Source: Stentor coeruleus
Lineage: Eukaryota > Ciliophora > Heterotrichea > Heterotrichida > Stentoridae
Direction: 5' to 3'
Assembly (NCBI GenBank): GCA_001970955.1
Contig: MPUH01000154.1
Coordinates: 29,424 to 93,423, forward strand
DNA: 64,000 nucleotides
Shown here: positions 39,179 to 50,454 of the stretch, piece after piece
Layout of the letters: every line of letters begins with the position of its first letter
How positions within the stretch are numbered: position 1 is the stretch's first letter
Program-made: the position numbers and the translations under genes
The notes under the pieces: generated by a model
The model's database searches: none
Seen by the model: the letters and a program-made list of their open reading frames with translations, nothing else
Told to the model about the DNA's origin: nothing

Positions 39179-42052
39179 TTAATCATTAAGATAATATCTA
39201 TTGAAGTTCATAGAAAAGTAACTATGCATGTCTATATAATAATTACATTGTAAATGACGTCTACTTCTTATATGATTAGAAAGAACTTGAAGTAATATCC
39301 TATTAGCAGTTTCAAAGTTCTGTTGTATATCTTCGAAATTGCTTTTAAGCTCTAAAGTTTCAATATCTTGATGGTCTTGTGGTATTCTTTTCATAAGTTT
39401 ATAAAACTTTATACAGCAGGAAAACACTGCTGTGACTGCTGTGTTTAAAGAATTAGCTTTAGGGCTTAATAAACATCTGTCAATAGCTTGTTTTAAATAC
39501 CTTGAATGAACATCTCTAAGTTCATCTATAGTTTTAGCCTTAGCTTCTTCTGCTATAAAAATATTAGCACAAGAATGTAAAACATTTTGTAAAACATACT
39601 CTTCAAAACAATTAGTAAAATGTATGAGTTTCTTCTGGAAAATCAAGTATTTCGTATGCACAAGGCCAGAATTCACCATTGCCCTTGAGCGCCATTTTAA
39701 GCTTCTCGCACAATGAAGTGCACGTTTTATCTGTAAAATCCTCGTATAAAGTTTCTGATATTCAGCAATAGTCGCATTATCAAAAAATATCTCTAAAGGT
39801 GTCGGTGGGGAAAAATTTATTTTTATAGATTCTAAAGATTCAATTGTATTCAACATAGCAACATCATTTATAAGCTCACATGTGAAATTTAATCTTATTT
39901 CAGGATGGGAGATTATCTTAACAGACTCAGAGAAAACATTACTTAGTTCATATGAATTATCGATTATATCTTCAATATCAGCTTTTTTGTTTATGAATTT
40001 TAAAAACGATCTCATTGATTCTCCATTTTCCATAAGCATAACTTCTCTGATACTTTTGAAAAATCTATGTAAAGAAAATTTATCATGGAGAAGGGTTAGA
40101 AGGTATTGACAAGTGTCGTTATGTAATTGGATTATTGTATTAGAAATAGTAAGATTAAGGACATTTTGAAAGGAAATCCAATCATGAACAACACTAATAA
40201 TTTGAGTGTTATGAATAGCTGTAGCTTTATAAGGAGGGATATCGTATTTATATGGGACAAGAATATCAGGAACAGAGTATGAAGAAGATAATTGGAATTT
40301 GTCTTGATATTCTAGATTTGATAGAGGGATTTTATGAGTTTTATTACAGTTCCATGATACTGAAGATATAGAAAATCTGGTCTCGGAGCCGATTTGGTTT
40401 AGGAAATGTGCTGATTCTTTTAGAAGGTTTGAATAAAGATAGTTTTCTAGATTAAGAAGGAGTTTAGATGCTGGTGGAAGTACCCGGTCAAGTACAGTTT
40501 CTTCAATTCTTCTAATAAGCATCATGTTTTTTCCTGTAGTCAGTACTTCATTACTCACACATTTTAAAAAAACTGGCACTTGACTTGATGAAGCTAATTC
40601 CCTTAGTATATAAGTTCCTTGCCATGAGTCGCTGAACTTCTGATTTTCTCGTGTTTTTTCTATCATAAACCCTTTATCTAGTCCATCTACTGTACCTTGA
40701 GACAGCCATACAGCTAAATCTTCAATAAACGGTTTTATTGTTGTCAGAAACAACCTTACGATTATAGAAAAACACGAATGGTCTGTTAATGCATAGTTCT
40801 TTTGAATCACACTATATAAATAGTCTAATATTGTACATGTTTTAGCTTCTGGGATTTGTGAAAGTTTACCTATTGTTGAACTTATAAGTCTAGCTTGGTC
40901 TGATAATGGAACTAAAGAGTTTTTAAGGGAGATTAAAGTAAGGATAATCTGAGGAGATTTACTTAAAGATGATGAAGATACATTACCTGATTGAACTGCA
41001 AGATCTTCTTGTAAAGATAAAATATGACTTCTGAAATTATGACTTATTTCTTTACAACCCTGACCGAAATATTGATGAGTTATGCATTCATCATTTTTTA
41101 ATTCTTCAGATTTTTTGTTTATGTTGTAGAACAAAGTCCCAAGATCTAAGAAAAATGATATGTAGTTTGATAAACAAGATGGAGTCAAATGTGATAATTC
41201 GATTTTTTTCCCTAGGATAAAACCTTTTTCACGATATATAAAAATATCAGTGTCTATTCCTAACAGCATCATTAAAACCTTATCTAAAATTTCTCGTTCA
41301 TGAACTCTGCAATAAGGCCAAGGTAATACAAAATTACCTATATAGTTTCTTTTATCTCTAGTACATAAAGACTCATAGAACTGTGTTGTTAGATTACAAG
41401 GATTTTCATAACACCTAGTCCCATCATCTTCCTCACTCTCTTGGTCTTCGCTTATTTCAGCACTTTCATCAGGCGAAGGTGCAGCTTCATATAAATACTC
41501 AGTTAATTCATCCTTTTCATGGTCTTTATCAGATTTATTCTCAATACAATTCTCTTCACTTAACTCTTCTAAACTTTCAGATTTACTTGAAGAAGTTTCT
41601 TCCCAGTCATTCTCTGAGTCTATATCACTATCTTCAATTATAACTTCTTTAAGCATTGCTGATATAGCTTCAGATATTGGTGAAATAATAGGCTCACTAT
41701 GTAAAGGTGATGTTGATATTAAAGATAACAAGAAAAGCTTTGAAAATTTGTACTCAGAGGTTGATTTGTCAAGATAGTCTGCGAATAGTTTTTCTAGTCT
41801 TTCAGCTTTAGATATTTGGGAATTGTATCTAAGTTTTTCTATAAGACCAGTTAGATGTCTTTTGATTTTGTGGGAATCAGGGTCTTGGAAACTGTGACTG
41901 TTAAGATTTGATATAATGAAATCCTTTGCTGTGCGAAAATTTCGACTTTTTTCCTATGTTAGTGATACGGATAATTGGGTTTCTTGTTTGATTAGAGAGT
42001 CAACTAATGATTGGATTTTTAGGGTTCCTTGGAGCTTAAAAGTAGAAACCAT
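39179..42052 (-). CDS. TUBGCP5: Gamma-tubulin complex component, GCP5-like, with a 15-nt intron
   Basis: Part of the ring complex that nucleates microtubules at basal bodies. Two exons: 42052-41969 and 41953-39179, joined over a 15-nt intron (41954-41968), giving 952 residues from the ATG at 42052. An N-terminal helical part (about 1-120) and an acidic Ser/Glu stretch (about 125-220) precede the first GCP domain: HEREILDKVLMMLLGIDTDI and LSHLTPSCLSNYISFF, which match the GCP5 pattern. The C-terminal domain includes PPTPLEIFFDNATIAEYQKL and LQIKRALHCARSLKWRS, where the gamma-tubulin-binding half begins. GCP5 against GCP6 is not certain. The gene is divergent from the ankyrin-AGC kinase at 42391. 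Confidence 0.85.
41954..41968 (-). other. 15-nt spliceosomal intron
   Basis: On the minus strand the sequence is GTATCACTAACATAG. It starts GT, ends AG, contains a CTAAC branch-type motif and carries an in-frame TAG. Removing it joins QETQLS to EKSRNFRTA in one frame. Introns of 15-16 nt are typical of heterotrich ciliates. Confidence 0.88.
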
Positions 42053-42390
42053 TTATAATTTTTGGGATTTGAAAGATGAAGTAGTTGATTATTAGGGTTT
42101 TAGGTTTTCAAGAATTTATGAATTTTTGTTATGAAAAATTAGAGATTATCTAATGGCGACTAAGGAAAATATTATAGAAAATGTTTTATAGATCAAAAAA
42201 ATTCTTGTATATACTCGAAATATTAAATTATGGCCAATTTGTTGTATTTTAAACCTGGAAACACATAATTTAAGTATTCATTAACTGTATAAAATAACCA
42301 GTATTATGTTAGCTGATTTACAATACATTATTCCCTTAATTCTAATCTCAACAGATATACGCTAAAAATTAAACTATCTAAAAATAAATC
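42053..42390. promoter_or_regulatory. Divergent region between GCP5-like gene and ankyrin-AGC kinase
   Basis: 338 bp shared upstream region. The plus strand is C-poor near 42060-42200 and turns G-poor near 42290-42390. No ORF or RNA gene was seen. Confidence 0.4.
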
Positions 42391-44283
42391 ATGAGTGAGA
42401 AATGCCTAACCAGCTCTTCATATCTTTATACATCAGAATCCATAGGTTCATCTCTTTTCCTATCATCTTTACCAGACGAAGCATTTAAAATCAGAAATAT
42501 CGATACAGGTGAAGAAATCGATCTTCGTGACGAGAATAAAGAAATATTTTCATACAAAGCTTCAAAACTCATCGGTACAAACGACAATTTTTTCAAAGAC
42601 CGAAGAAAAATGAATGAAGCTCTCTGGGAAGCAGTTGACCGCAACGACATTGACCAAGTTGAAAAATTGATTAACAAAAAACTCTTCGGGAATATAGCAG
42701 CACATCCAAATGCTAAAGGACTAAACGATTGGAATTCTTTACATATGGCAGCATCTGATGGTTTGGCTGATATAACAAAAATACTCATAACCAAAGGAGA
42801 TCATACTGATATTGATGCTAGGACGACCATGAACAGAACTCCTTTACATCTTGCTATTTTACATAATCATTTAGATGTTGTAAAAGTACTTATATACTAT
42901 AATGCTGATATAAATGCTATAGACAATGAACTTAATACCCCTTTACATTATGCAGCAACTTTAGGTTATAATGAAATAGTATCATGGCTTTTATCTCAAA
43001 ACCCTAAAATCAATATAAAAAACTATCTTAATAGAAACCCTCAAGACTTATCTTTAAATTACAAAATACATGAATTGTTTCAAGATTTTATTATAAAAGA
43101 AAACTTAGAATATAAACCTAGTTTATATACAAGAACTGTATTTGGTAATACTTTACTTCATAATTCACGTGAAGATCATGTTAATAGGATTTTACTTAAA
43201 GCATCTAATGCACCTAGGGTTAGAGATTTGCAAACATTTAATGATAGGCCGAAACTTAGAGCTGCTAAAATGAAAAAAGTTAGTTTAAAAGATATGAATT
43301 TCCCTATAGCAAAAGTTGGGGTCAGGGATTTTAAAGTTCTTATGCAGCTTGGGAAAGGGAGTTTTGGTGAAGTGTATTTGGTAGAGAAAATAGATACTGG
43401 GTCGCAGTATGCTTTAAAAGTTTTATTGAAAGAAAAGATTATGGGGAGCAATTTGATTAAATATGCATTCGCTGAGAGGAATATATTGTTAAGTGTATCT
43501 CATCCGTTTATAGTTCGTTTGAATTATGCATTTCAGACTGCAGATAAGCTCGCTTTGGTTATGGAGTACTGTCCTAATGGGGACTTGGGTATGCATATAT
43601 CCCGTGAGCAGCGTTTCGAAGAAGAAAAAGCTCGTTTTTATGCTTCTGAAGTCCTTTTAGCCCTAGAAGAACTTCATAAAAATGGGATAATTTTCCGTGA
43701 TCTCAAGCCCGACAACGTAGTTGTCGATAAAGATGGCCATATAAAACTCACTGATTTCGGGTTGTCTAAAGAAGGTCTTTACGAAGGTCAATTCGCTAAA
43801 AGTTTTTGTGGATCAGTTGCATATCTTGCCCCAGAAATGATTAAACGTACAGGACATACAAGATCAGTTGATTGGTATCTTTTTGGAGTACTTTTATATG
43901 AAATGCTTATTGGAACACCTCCTTATTATTCTTCATGTAGAGATCAATTGTTTCATAATATTCAAACAGGAAGATTGAAATTTCCTAAACAAGTATCTTT
44001 TGTGTCTAGAGATTTGATTAAATGTTTATTACATAGAGACCCTAGTAAAAGACTTGGATCTGGTGTTGGGGATGCTGAAGAAGTTAAAGCTCATGCATTT
44101 TTTAAAGATACGAATTGGTCAGCGGTTTTAAGTAAGAGTGTGACACCTGCACCGTTTAAGTATATGAGAAAGGTTTATAAAGAGATTTCTATTGAAAAAA
44201 TATTCGCTTTGGGAGGGGAGTTTGAAGATAACCCGAGGTTGAATGGCTGGTCTATTTTACACCCAAGTCCAGAGTCTGTGTAA
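42391..44283 (+). CDS. Ankyrin-repeat AGC-family protein kinase
   Basis: Encodes 630 residues. Ankyrin repeats lie at about 80-225 (GLNDWNSLHMAASDGLADIT, NRTPLHLAILHNHLDVVKVL, NTPLHYAATLGYNEIVSWLL). The kinase domain is at about 308-570: LGKGSFGEVYLVEK, YALKVLLKEK, IIFRDLKPDNVV, LTDFGLSKEG, SFCGSVAYLAPEM and RSVDWYLFGVLLYEMLIG. Phe for His before RDLKP and the GSVAYLAPE loop are typical of AGC kinases such as S6K/PKA relatives. The C-terminal tail is short, and a clear hydrophobic motif (FxxF) is not evident. The ankyrin part probably targets the kinase to a partner. This fusion is common in ciliates. Its stop is only 26 bp from the start of the IQCH-like gene. Confidence 0.92.
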   Translation: MSEKCLTSSSYLYTSESIGSSLFLSSLPDEAFKIRNIDTGEEIDLRDENKEIFSYKASKLIGTNDNFFKDRRKMNEALWEAVDRNDIDQVEKLINKKLFGNIAAHPNAKGLNDWNSLHMAASDGLADITKILITKGDHTDIDARTTMNRTPLHLAILHNHLDVVKVLIYYNADINAIDNELNTPLHYAATLGYNEIVSWLLSQNPKINIKNYLNRNPQDLSLNYKIHELFQDFIIKENLEYKPSLYTRTVFGNTLLHNSREDHVNRILLKASNAPRVRDLQTFNDRPKLRAAKMKKVSLKDMNFPIAKVGVRDFKVLMQLGKGSFGEVYLVEKIDTGSQYALKVLLKEKIMGSNLIKYAFAERNILLSVSHPFIVRLNYAFQTADKLALVMEYCPNGDLGMHISREQRFEEEKARFYASEVLLALEELHKNGIIFRDLKPDNVVVDKDGHIKLTDFGLSKEGLYEGQFAKSFCGSVAYLAPEMIKRTGHTRSVDWYLFGVLLYEMLIGTPPYYSSCRDQLFHNIQTGRLKFPKQVSFVSRDLIKCLLHRDPSKRLGSGVGDAEEVKAHAFFKDTNWSAVLSKSVTPAPFKYMRKVYKEISIEKIFALGGEFEDNPRLNGWSILHPSPESV

Positions 44284-44309
44284 TAATTTCTAAGCTTTCT
44301 AACATAATA

Positions 44310-47300
44310 ATGGCAACTTTCAACAGCACATTGCAATCAGTTCAAGAAAACATAATAGATATTTCTAAAAAACTAAAGCATATCAACAAGCAAATCCCCC
44401 CATCTTACATCCCATCAAGCCTTCGTGAAGCTCAAGTTAACCTCCACATGCTCCATAATCACATTAACTCCAAACCAAAAGACCCAATTTTACCTATAAT
44501 AACAAAAAAACATCAAAGAAGTAAAACATGTGAAGTGGCACCAATAATAATCCCTGAGCCAATATCTTTAAGAATCACAATCGCTACAAGAGAAAAATTT
44601 CAACTATACACAACAAGTACAAAATTCTCAAGATTACATAGTAATCATTATTATAAAAGACCTAAATTTACTAGAATTTCTCAAGCTAGAGTATTACCAA
44701 AAGCTACAAGATGTGATCCTATTGCTAATCCTATATTAATAAGTGAAGAAGAACAAGAACTTGGGATTTTTAATATAGCAAATAAAGGTTTAGTTGCTCG
44801 TGATGCTGATCTTGGTGAGTATTTTGAACTTCCAGCTTTACAATCTAAGAAAATCACTTTGAATACTTTTGGATCACGGTTTCAAAGCCCGGTTAGTGAG
44901 AGGAAAATTTTTACTACGGCTATTGAGAATTCGGTGAGGAGTAGAAGGATTGAAGTTGAGTCACCGGATATGATGAAACTTGGCGATAGAGGATCTGCTG
45001 GGAAAAAAAGGCAAAGTGATGTTAAGAAAGATGTGGATAGACATTATCTGATAGTCAATAGAGGGAAGATTAAAAAAAATGATGACTATGAAGAGTTTCG
45101 CAAGCTATATGGACAACATTGGAGCACTATGGATGAAGTCTTAGTCCAAGTAGAAGAGTTCTGCAAGAAATTCCGATATCTTAAAGTAATTCTAGATGCA
45201 AAAAAGCTCTACGAACTGGAAAGTGATGAAGTAAGGTCACTAACCCTTGAGAAATTCAACTCCTGCGTACTCAATTCTCATGAAATCAAACATACAATGA
45301 AATCTCACAAAATAGCTTTCAGAGGTAAAGCAGGTCGACATCTAGCAGCAGTGAAAATCCAAACAGCCTTCCGAAGATACTATGCAGCTCGGCAATATCG
45401 TCATTTGCGTGCTCTAAACACCAAAGCAAAAATAATCCAACTTTACTTCAGACTCTATCAAAAAAAGCTCGAAACCAAAAAAAGTATCGGTTTAGTCCGA
45501 CAAGATCGTATCGGTCAGTTCACCAAACGACAAAAACTATTCAAAGAAGCTTGGCCAAACATAAAAAACTCTTATCGTACCGAAATTCACTTAGGTTCTA
45601 TAAACCCTGACACAACAAAAAATTTCTTTTACGCCAAACAAAACAGTCAACTTATGCGAGTTTTTTCTTTATGTGACCCAAAGCTATCAATAATTTATAT
45701 AAGCCCAGTAGTTCTTCATAATGATATAACAGAATATTATTATTCAGTATTAAAACTATGTGAAATCCCAGATATCAGAAACAGATTAACTTTTATAACC
45801 CCAAATCATGGGATGAGTTTAGAAAACTTATATTCAACATCGAAACTATTATTTTTAGCTTCAGGGACAATTAATGAAATTAAAGAAATGATCAAAGGTA
45901 AAAATGCTTATATTGTTCCTAATATACCTTGTGAAGATGATGTTTGGCTTACTGATTTACTTGGAATACCTATTATGGGTTCTGAACCTGGACTTTCTAG
46001 TCAAATTTCTACTAAAACAGGGTGTATGCCAGTATTTAAAAATGCTGGGATTAATATACCAATACAAGTTGGTGATATAAAAACTCCTGATGGCTTTTAT
46101 AGAGCTTTAGCTACATTGGTTTATGAGAATATTCATAAAGATATGTGGATGTTTAAAATCAACCATGAAATTAGAAGCAGAGGATTAGCTTATTTTGATG
46201 CAACAAAACTGAAATCAGTTGGTAAGTTTAGGAAATATGAAACTTTAAAAGAGGAGTATTGGGATGAAATCCATTCTGAGATCATCAAAGTTGTCCCGAT
46301 ATCAGTGAAAATAGTTATGATGACTTTATGGGAAAGCTGGAATAGTTATTTGATAGCATTTTGTAGTTATGGGGGAATAATAGAAGAAACTCCAACAAGT
46401 AGAAGTAATATAGCTTCACCTTGTATATCTATATGTGTAGAACCTGATGGTGGTATTAGATATATTTGTGCTGTAGATAGGATGCAAAGTAGGGATTTTT
46501 TAAATGCTGGTATTTATTTCCCCCAATCCTCTTTACCACATAGTGAAATTTTAGATATAGGGTTAAAAGTTGGCAATGAACTCTATAACACTGGGATAAT
46601 TGGCTATGCTTGTATAGAACTTATCGCATTTCCTGATCCTTTTAATGAAGGAGGATTACCTGTATATTGGGGAATAGATATAAGGCTTGGATATGGGATT
46701 ATTGGAACATCTTATAATATGTTTCATATACTTGTTGGAGGGTTTCTTGACCATATGTCAGGAAAATATTATATTGAATTTGAAGAACAAGAAGATGAAT
46801 TTACTATAGTTGAAGATTTATTTGGGGATAATTTCACTAATCTTTTAACAACTACTAAGCCTATGAGATCAAGATTAGAATATAGACAAAGTATGCTTAT
46901 TAGTGATATTCATCAACAAAATGATAGAAATGTTGAGGATTTCAATAAATTTGATGAAAGGTGTTTTTTACTTTGTTGGCATGTTGAACACCCTGATTTA
47001 AAAGATCTTAGTATTGGAGGATTGTTTCATATGTGCAGATTGGAAAGTGTGATTTATTCTTTAGAGACATGCAAAGGTGCTGTTTTTACAATTTATGAGA
47101 TTTTAGCTAGTCATCATTTCGGGATTATGGGTATAGGCAATAGTAGACAAGATGCAATAAGAGTTTTATCAGAAACATTTACTTTTATACTTCAGCAAGC
47201 TGGGCCACCACCTCAGCCACCTACTTCTTATAAACTCCCTTCAAAAGAAGATTACAATTTAAATGAACTTATTACTAAAGTAAAGTCCATACATAAAACT

Positions 47301-47354
47301 CTTGAGAAAATAAACAAGTCAGGGAAGAAAAATTATTTAGTTGAGTTGTTATAG
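44310..47354 (+). CDS. IQCH: IQ motif-containing protein H-like (IQCH)
   Basis: Encodes 1014 residues, close to the length of animal IQCH. An IQ motif at about residue 350 (AAVKIQTAFRRYYAARQYRH) should bind calmodulin or centrin. Downstream, residues about 370-700 form the IQCH core with an ATP-grasp-like part (RLTFITPNHGMSLENLYST, DVWLTDLLGIPIMGSEPGL, KTGCMPVFKNAGINIPI). The C-terminal half (IGYACIELIAFPDPF, GIDIRLGYGIIG) fits the same family. IQCH is a conserved sperm/cilium protein of motile cilia, so a ciliary role is inferred. The start follows the kinase stop by 26 bp. The last 60 residues include PPPQPPTSYKLP. ATP-grasp activity is not demonstrated. Confidence 0.8.
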   Translation: MATFNSTLQSVQENIIDISKKLKHINKQIPPSYIPSSLREAQVNLHMLHNHINSKPKDPILPIITKKHQRSKTCEVAPIIIPEPISLRITIATREKFQLYTTSTKFSRLHSNHYYKRPKFTRISQARVLPKATRCDPIANPILISEEEQELGIFNIANKGLVARDADLGEYFELPALQSKKITLNTFGSRFQSPVSERKIFTTAIENSVRSRRIEVESPDMMKLGDRGSAGKKRQSDVKKDVDRHYLIVNRGKIKKNDDYEEFRKLYGQHWSTMDEVLVQVEEFCKKFRYLKVILDAKKLYELESDEVRSLTLEKFNSCVLNSHEIKHTMKSHKIAFRGKAGRHLAAVKIQTAFRRYYAARQYRHLRALNTKAKIIQLYFRLYQKKLETKKSIGLVRQDRIGQFTKRQKLFKEAWPNIKNSYRTEIHLGSINPDTTKNFFYAKQNSQLMRVFSLCDPKLSIIYISPVVLHNDITEYYYSVLKLCEIPDIRNRLTFITPNHGMSLENLYSTSKLLFLASGTINEIKEMIKGKNAYIVPNIPCEDDVWLTDLLGIPIMGSEPGLSSQISTKTGCMPVFKNAGINIPIQVGDIKTPDGFYRALATLVYENIHKDMWMFKINHEIRSRGLAYFDATKLKSVGKFRKYETLKEEYWDEIHSEIIKVVPISVKIVMMTLWESWNSYLIAFCSYGGIIEETPTSRSNIASPCISICVEPDGGIRYICAVDRMQSRDFLNAGIYFPQSSLPHSEILDIGLKVGNELYNTGIIGYACIELIAFPDPFNEGGLPVYWGIDIRLGYGIIGTSYNMFHILVGGFLDHMSGKYYIEFEEQEDEFTIVEDLFGDNFTNLLTTTKPMRSRLEYRQSMLISDIHQQNDRNVEDFNKFDERCFLLCWHVEHPDLKDLSIGGLFHMCRLESVIYSLETCKGAVFTIYEILASHHFGIMGIGNSRQDAIRVLSETFTFILQQAGPPPQPPTSYKLPSKEDYNLNELITKVKSIHKTLEKINKSGKKNYLVELL

Positions 47355-48201
47355 TTAGATAAGTGTTAAAATATTGATGGTTATATTTTTTTGTTTAAAG
47401 GTGTGATGAATTGTTTATGATTTTAAGATATTTTTTTTTAGAGAGTTTTTAGTGTTGAGAATAATGATTTGAAGAATGGGATTATGTTTTTGATTATGAG
47501 TTGGTTATTTTAGAGATATTTTATGATAGGGGCTATTTTTAAATAAAATTAGAGTGAAATAATGTTTTTGATTTATTATCTTATAAGTATCTAAAGAAGA
47601 TAAGCTAAAAGTAGATTAAATAAAAAAATAAACGTCATCGAATACAAAATTTGTGATATTTTTATACGATATGTTAAAGGCATTTATAGTTACACTCACA
47701 GTTATTTCACTTTAACTGTCTAAGTGTTTACAGAAAAGCAGGAGAAAAAAAACTCATCAAGAATATCTTAATCATATACTACTATTATATTGTGACATAT
47801 TTACAAATAGGTAGGTATTTCATCCCAAAGTCGTATATGTTTGACAAGAATTTTATTTCACTTATAAATCTTAAAAAATATAATCACTGTTTTATCTTTA
47901 AATTTAACAACACTAGAGTTTTATTATTTTTGAAGTTGCTATAGAGAATTTTAACCCAAAAATACATTCAGATTACAGTTCTGAATTTGCCATAAGGGGT
48001 GCAGAAAACAAAAAAATAAAAAATGTGAAAAGTTTTATAAAAGACTCGAAGGATATTTTGTTTTTAAGGTTCTTGGGATAAGAAATTATATTAAATAATA
48101 GTTATCTTCAATATAAATAAATATAACTTTATGATATCAAAAGTTAAAATATAAAATTTTATGCAAAGTTAAATTTAATTATATGTATTAAGCTTGTTTT
48201 A

Positions 48202-48590
48202 TACTATGATACTGTATTTGTCAATGACGAATTTCAACTAGTTTTTATATAAATAAAGTTTTATAGGATAAGAATAAGGTACAATAATCATATGACTTTT
48301 TTAGAAGGAAAAAGCTTAGGATTTATATTTAGAATCTGGACAATAATTATAAAAATTTCTGATGAAAGGGAAAATATATCAAGTTTGGGTTATATATTTT
48401 CTTAGGCATGTGATGAAGATTATTCATACCTTAAGAAAATTATTATAGGATTTAAAGCAGGCTTGAGATATATAAATTCCTAATTTATTATAGAATGATA
48501 CTAACAATTATAAGTTTTTTTCATACTTCAAAAAGCTAAAATATTATACTAGATTTAATTTAGTTATCTTAATTGCACCAAATTGATCAG
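48202..48590 (+). pseudogene. Decayed protein kinase fragment
   Basis: One reading frame keeps a kinase-like order despite stops: a segment ending NDEFQLVFI, then MTFLEGKSLGFIF, DEDYSYLKKIII with GFKAGLRYINS, then FIIE*Y*QL*VFF where a kinase reads IIHRDIKPENVFF. ILQKAKILY*I*FSYL follows where VKIIDFGFS is expected. Spacing between the two motifs fits the kinase catalytic loop and DFG. Two stops occur before 48480 and about seven after. The N-lobe start and C-lobe end are not recognisable. Read by eye only, so confidence is limited. Confidence 0.4.
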
Positions 48591-49100
48591 CCACTATTGA
48601 GTATATTTTAATAAAATAAACTAATAATTTGTTATTCAATTATTTTCCCCATAATCCTAAATTTACACACAAATCTTTGTGTAAGTACTTTTAAAGCTAA
48701 AATAATAAAATGTTAAACCAGGTTTAGGGAAAATGGCTGAATTAGGAGACTTTCTTATGATTCAGAAGAGGATTTGGTAATAATTCAACATGTTTTACTA
48801 TATAGTAAATAATCCAAGTTAAAACTCTGAAGTTGACCAGATTATCAATTATAACAAATTCAGATGAACTTTTTTTACAGAAAAAACTAAATGAAATAAT
48901 TTAAAAGCATTTAAGGTAGCAATAGGTGTTTCTTAAAGAAAATGCGCTATAATTCATCCTTTACGATTTCTAAATTGTCTAAGAAAATACAAATCATCAA
49001 TTATACTAGGTCGCTACATAGAGTTTATTTACTAATTCTTTTAAAAGCATAATATTTTATTCATGGAAAAAATATTTTAGTAAATTAAATGGTAATAAAT

Positions 49101-49301
49101 ATGGGCTGTGCAGTAGTCTTTCGAAGGATTCCTTCAATACACGAACAAAAGAAAAGACCTTTAATATATCTAAAGCATACAAAACCTGATCTCAGAATCC
49201 ATGGATTGTTTTGCATACTAGAAGAAAATAGTTGGCTCGAACAGAGTATTAATCAATACAGAAAAGAGACTAGAGTAATCACTGAAGAGCCAAACACTTA
49301 A
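49101..49301 (+). CDS. Small putative N-acylated protein, 66 aa
   Basis: The frame begins with ATG at 49089 but a second ATG at 49101 gives MGCAVVFRR, with Gly2 and Cys3 suited to myristoylation and palmitoylation, which makes it the likelier start. The product is basic and polar, without a recognised domain. It ends in TAA. Its codon and base composition is less AT-rich than the surrounding intergenic DNA, which supports coding. It sits alone in a 3.1-kb gap. It could also be the last exon or fragment of a larger decayed gene. No function can be given. Confidence 0.45.
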   Translation: MGCAVVFRRIPSIHEQKKRPLIYLKHTKPDLRIHGLFCILEENSWLEQSINQYRKETRVITEEPNT

Positions 49302-50454
49302 ATTAAATTGAGTATACTAACTTGTATAAAATAAAATACTTTAGACTTAATTAAAGTTTATAAATAAAAGAGTTTCACAATTAGTATATGAAGTTTATAT
49401 TAAAAAGGTGATGATTCAAGTCATTTGGTGGAAAGTTTTATATTATAGAATAAGCTTTTTTGCTTTTTTTAGGTAAAAATAGTGGAACAGTTCAGAAAGG
49501 CTGAGGTATTATTATTTTTTTCATATTTAAGTCTAAATACCACAACTATAATTAATGCATAATATGAATGTATTTTTAATTGTATTTTTTAGAACTAGCT
49601 CCATATATAAACTGCCAAAACCACAGTATAAAGAATAATTCAGATGTTATAATTCGATTTCAGTCAATGTCTTGAAATTTTTTATGGTTTAAGATATTTA
49701 TATATAAAAAAACTATGAAATTCATAAACAATAAATCTCATGAAAAAAACACTAAAATCTGTTATGACCGCCAAATGCAAGACGTTAGGAGAATGACAAA
49801 TCTTATTCTAAAAGATCAAAACACTTTAAAAGTTTATAGTTAAATTTATACCCTAATCAAACTTTTTAAAATATATAAATCAGTCTTAAAATATACTTGA
49901 ACTTTTTAATACAAATAATTAAATCCTTGTGACCTCAAATTTATTTTGAAGTTGGACTAAAATTATTTAATTCTTTATGTATGAGCATTAACATCTAGAT
50001 TTACAGTTTTTTTTGTTGAATGCTGCATGTATTATTTTAATCTCTAATAATAATTTGTGAATATTGATAAGTTATCAGGTTTTATAAATGCCATAAGCCA
50101 TAAAATATAAAAACATAAAATTCATATCAGTATTTTATTAAATAATACAATAAAGGTCCTTTTATCAAATATCATGCATCTTTATTATTAACCTTACAAG
50201 CAAAATAAAAATAGTTTTCATCTGAACACCTCTTCAAAAGCCAAAATTAATAATAACAAATAATTTCACTATATAAAAAACACATGATATTCACAGGGGA
50301 AATTCAATAAAAGATTATCAAACCCTAGTAGTTTTATAAAAATCAATAAACCTCTAATTTCTTATACTTTTAATCATCATCAACTATTACTTATAAATAT
50401 AAAAAAAAATATTAACTAAATTTTATTAACATAATAATTAGATTATAATAATAT

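Larger units (their letters stand above)
47355..50454. other. 3.1-kb AT-rich intergenic region
   Basis: The longest gene-poor stretch. It holds a decayed kinase-like fragment (48202-48590) and a small ORF (49101). Short ATG frames at about 48942 and 49740 are under 40 codons and unsupported. No tRNA, tandem array or transposon ends were recognised. Confidence 0.4.

Noticed and set aside
47355-50454. tRNA or other structured RNA genes
   Set aside because: Looked for T-loop (GTTCRANNC) and acceptor pairing in the gap by eye and found none convincing.
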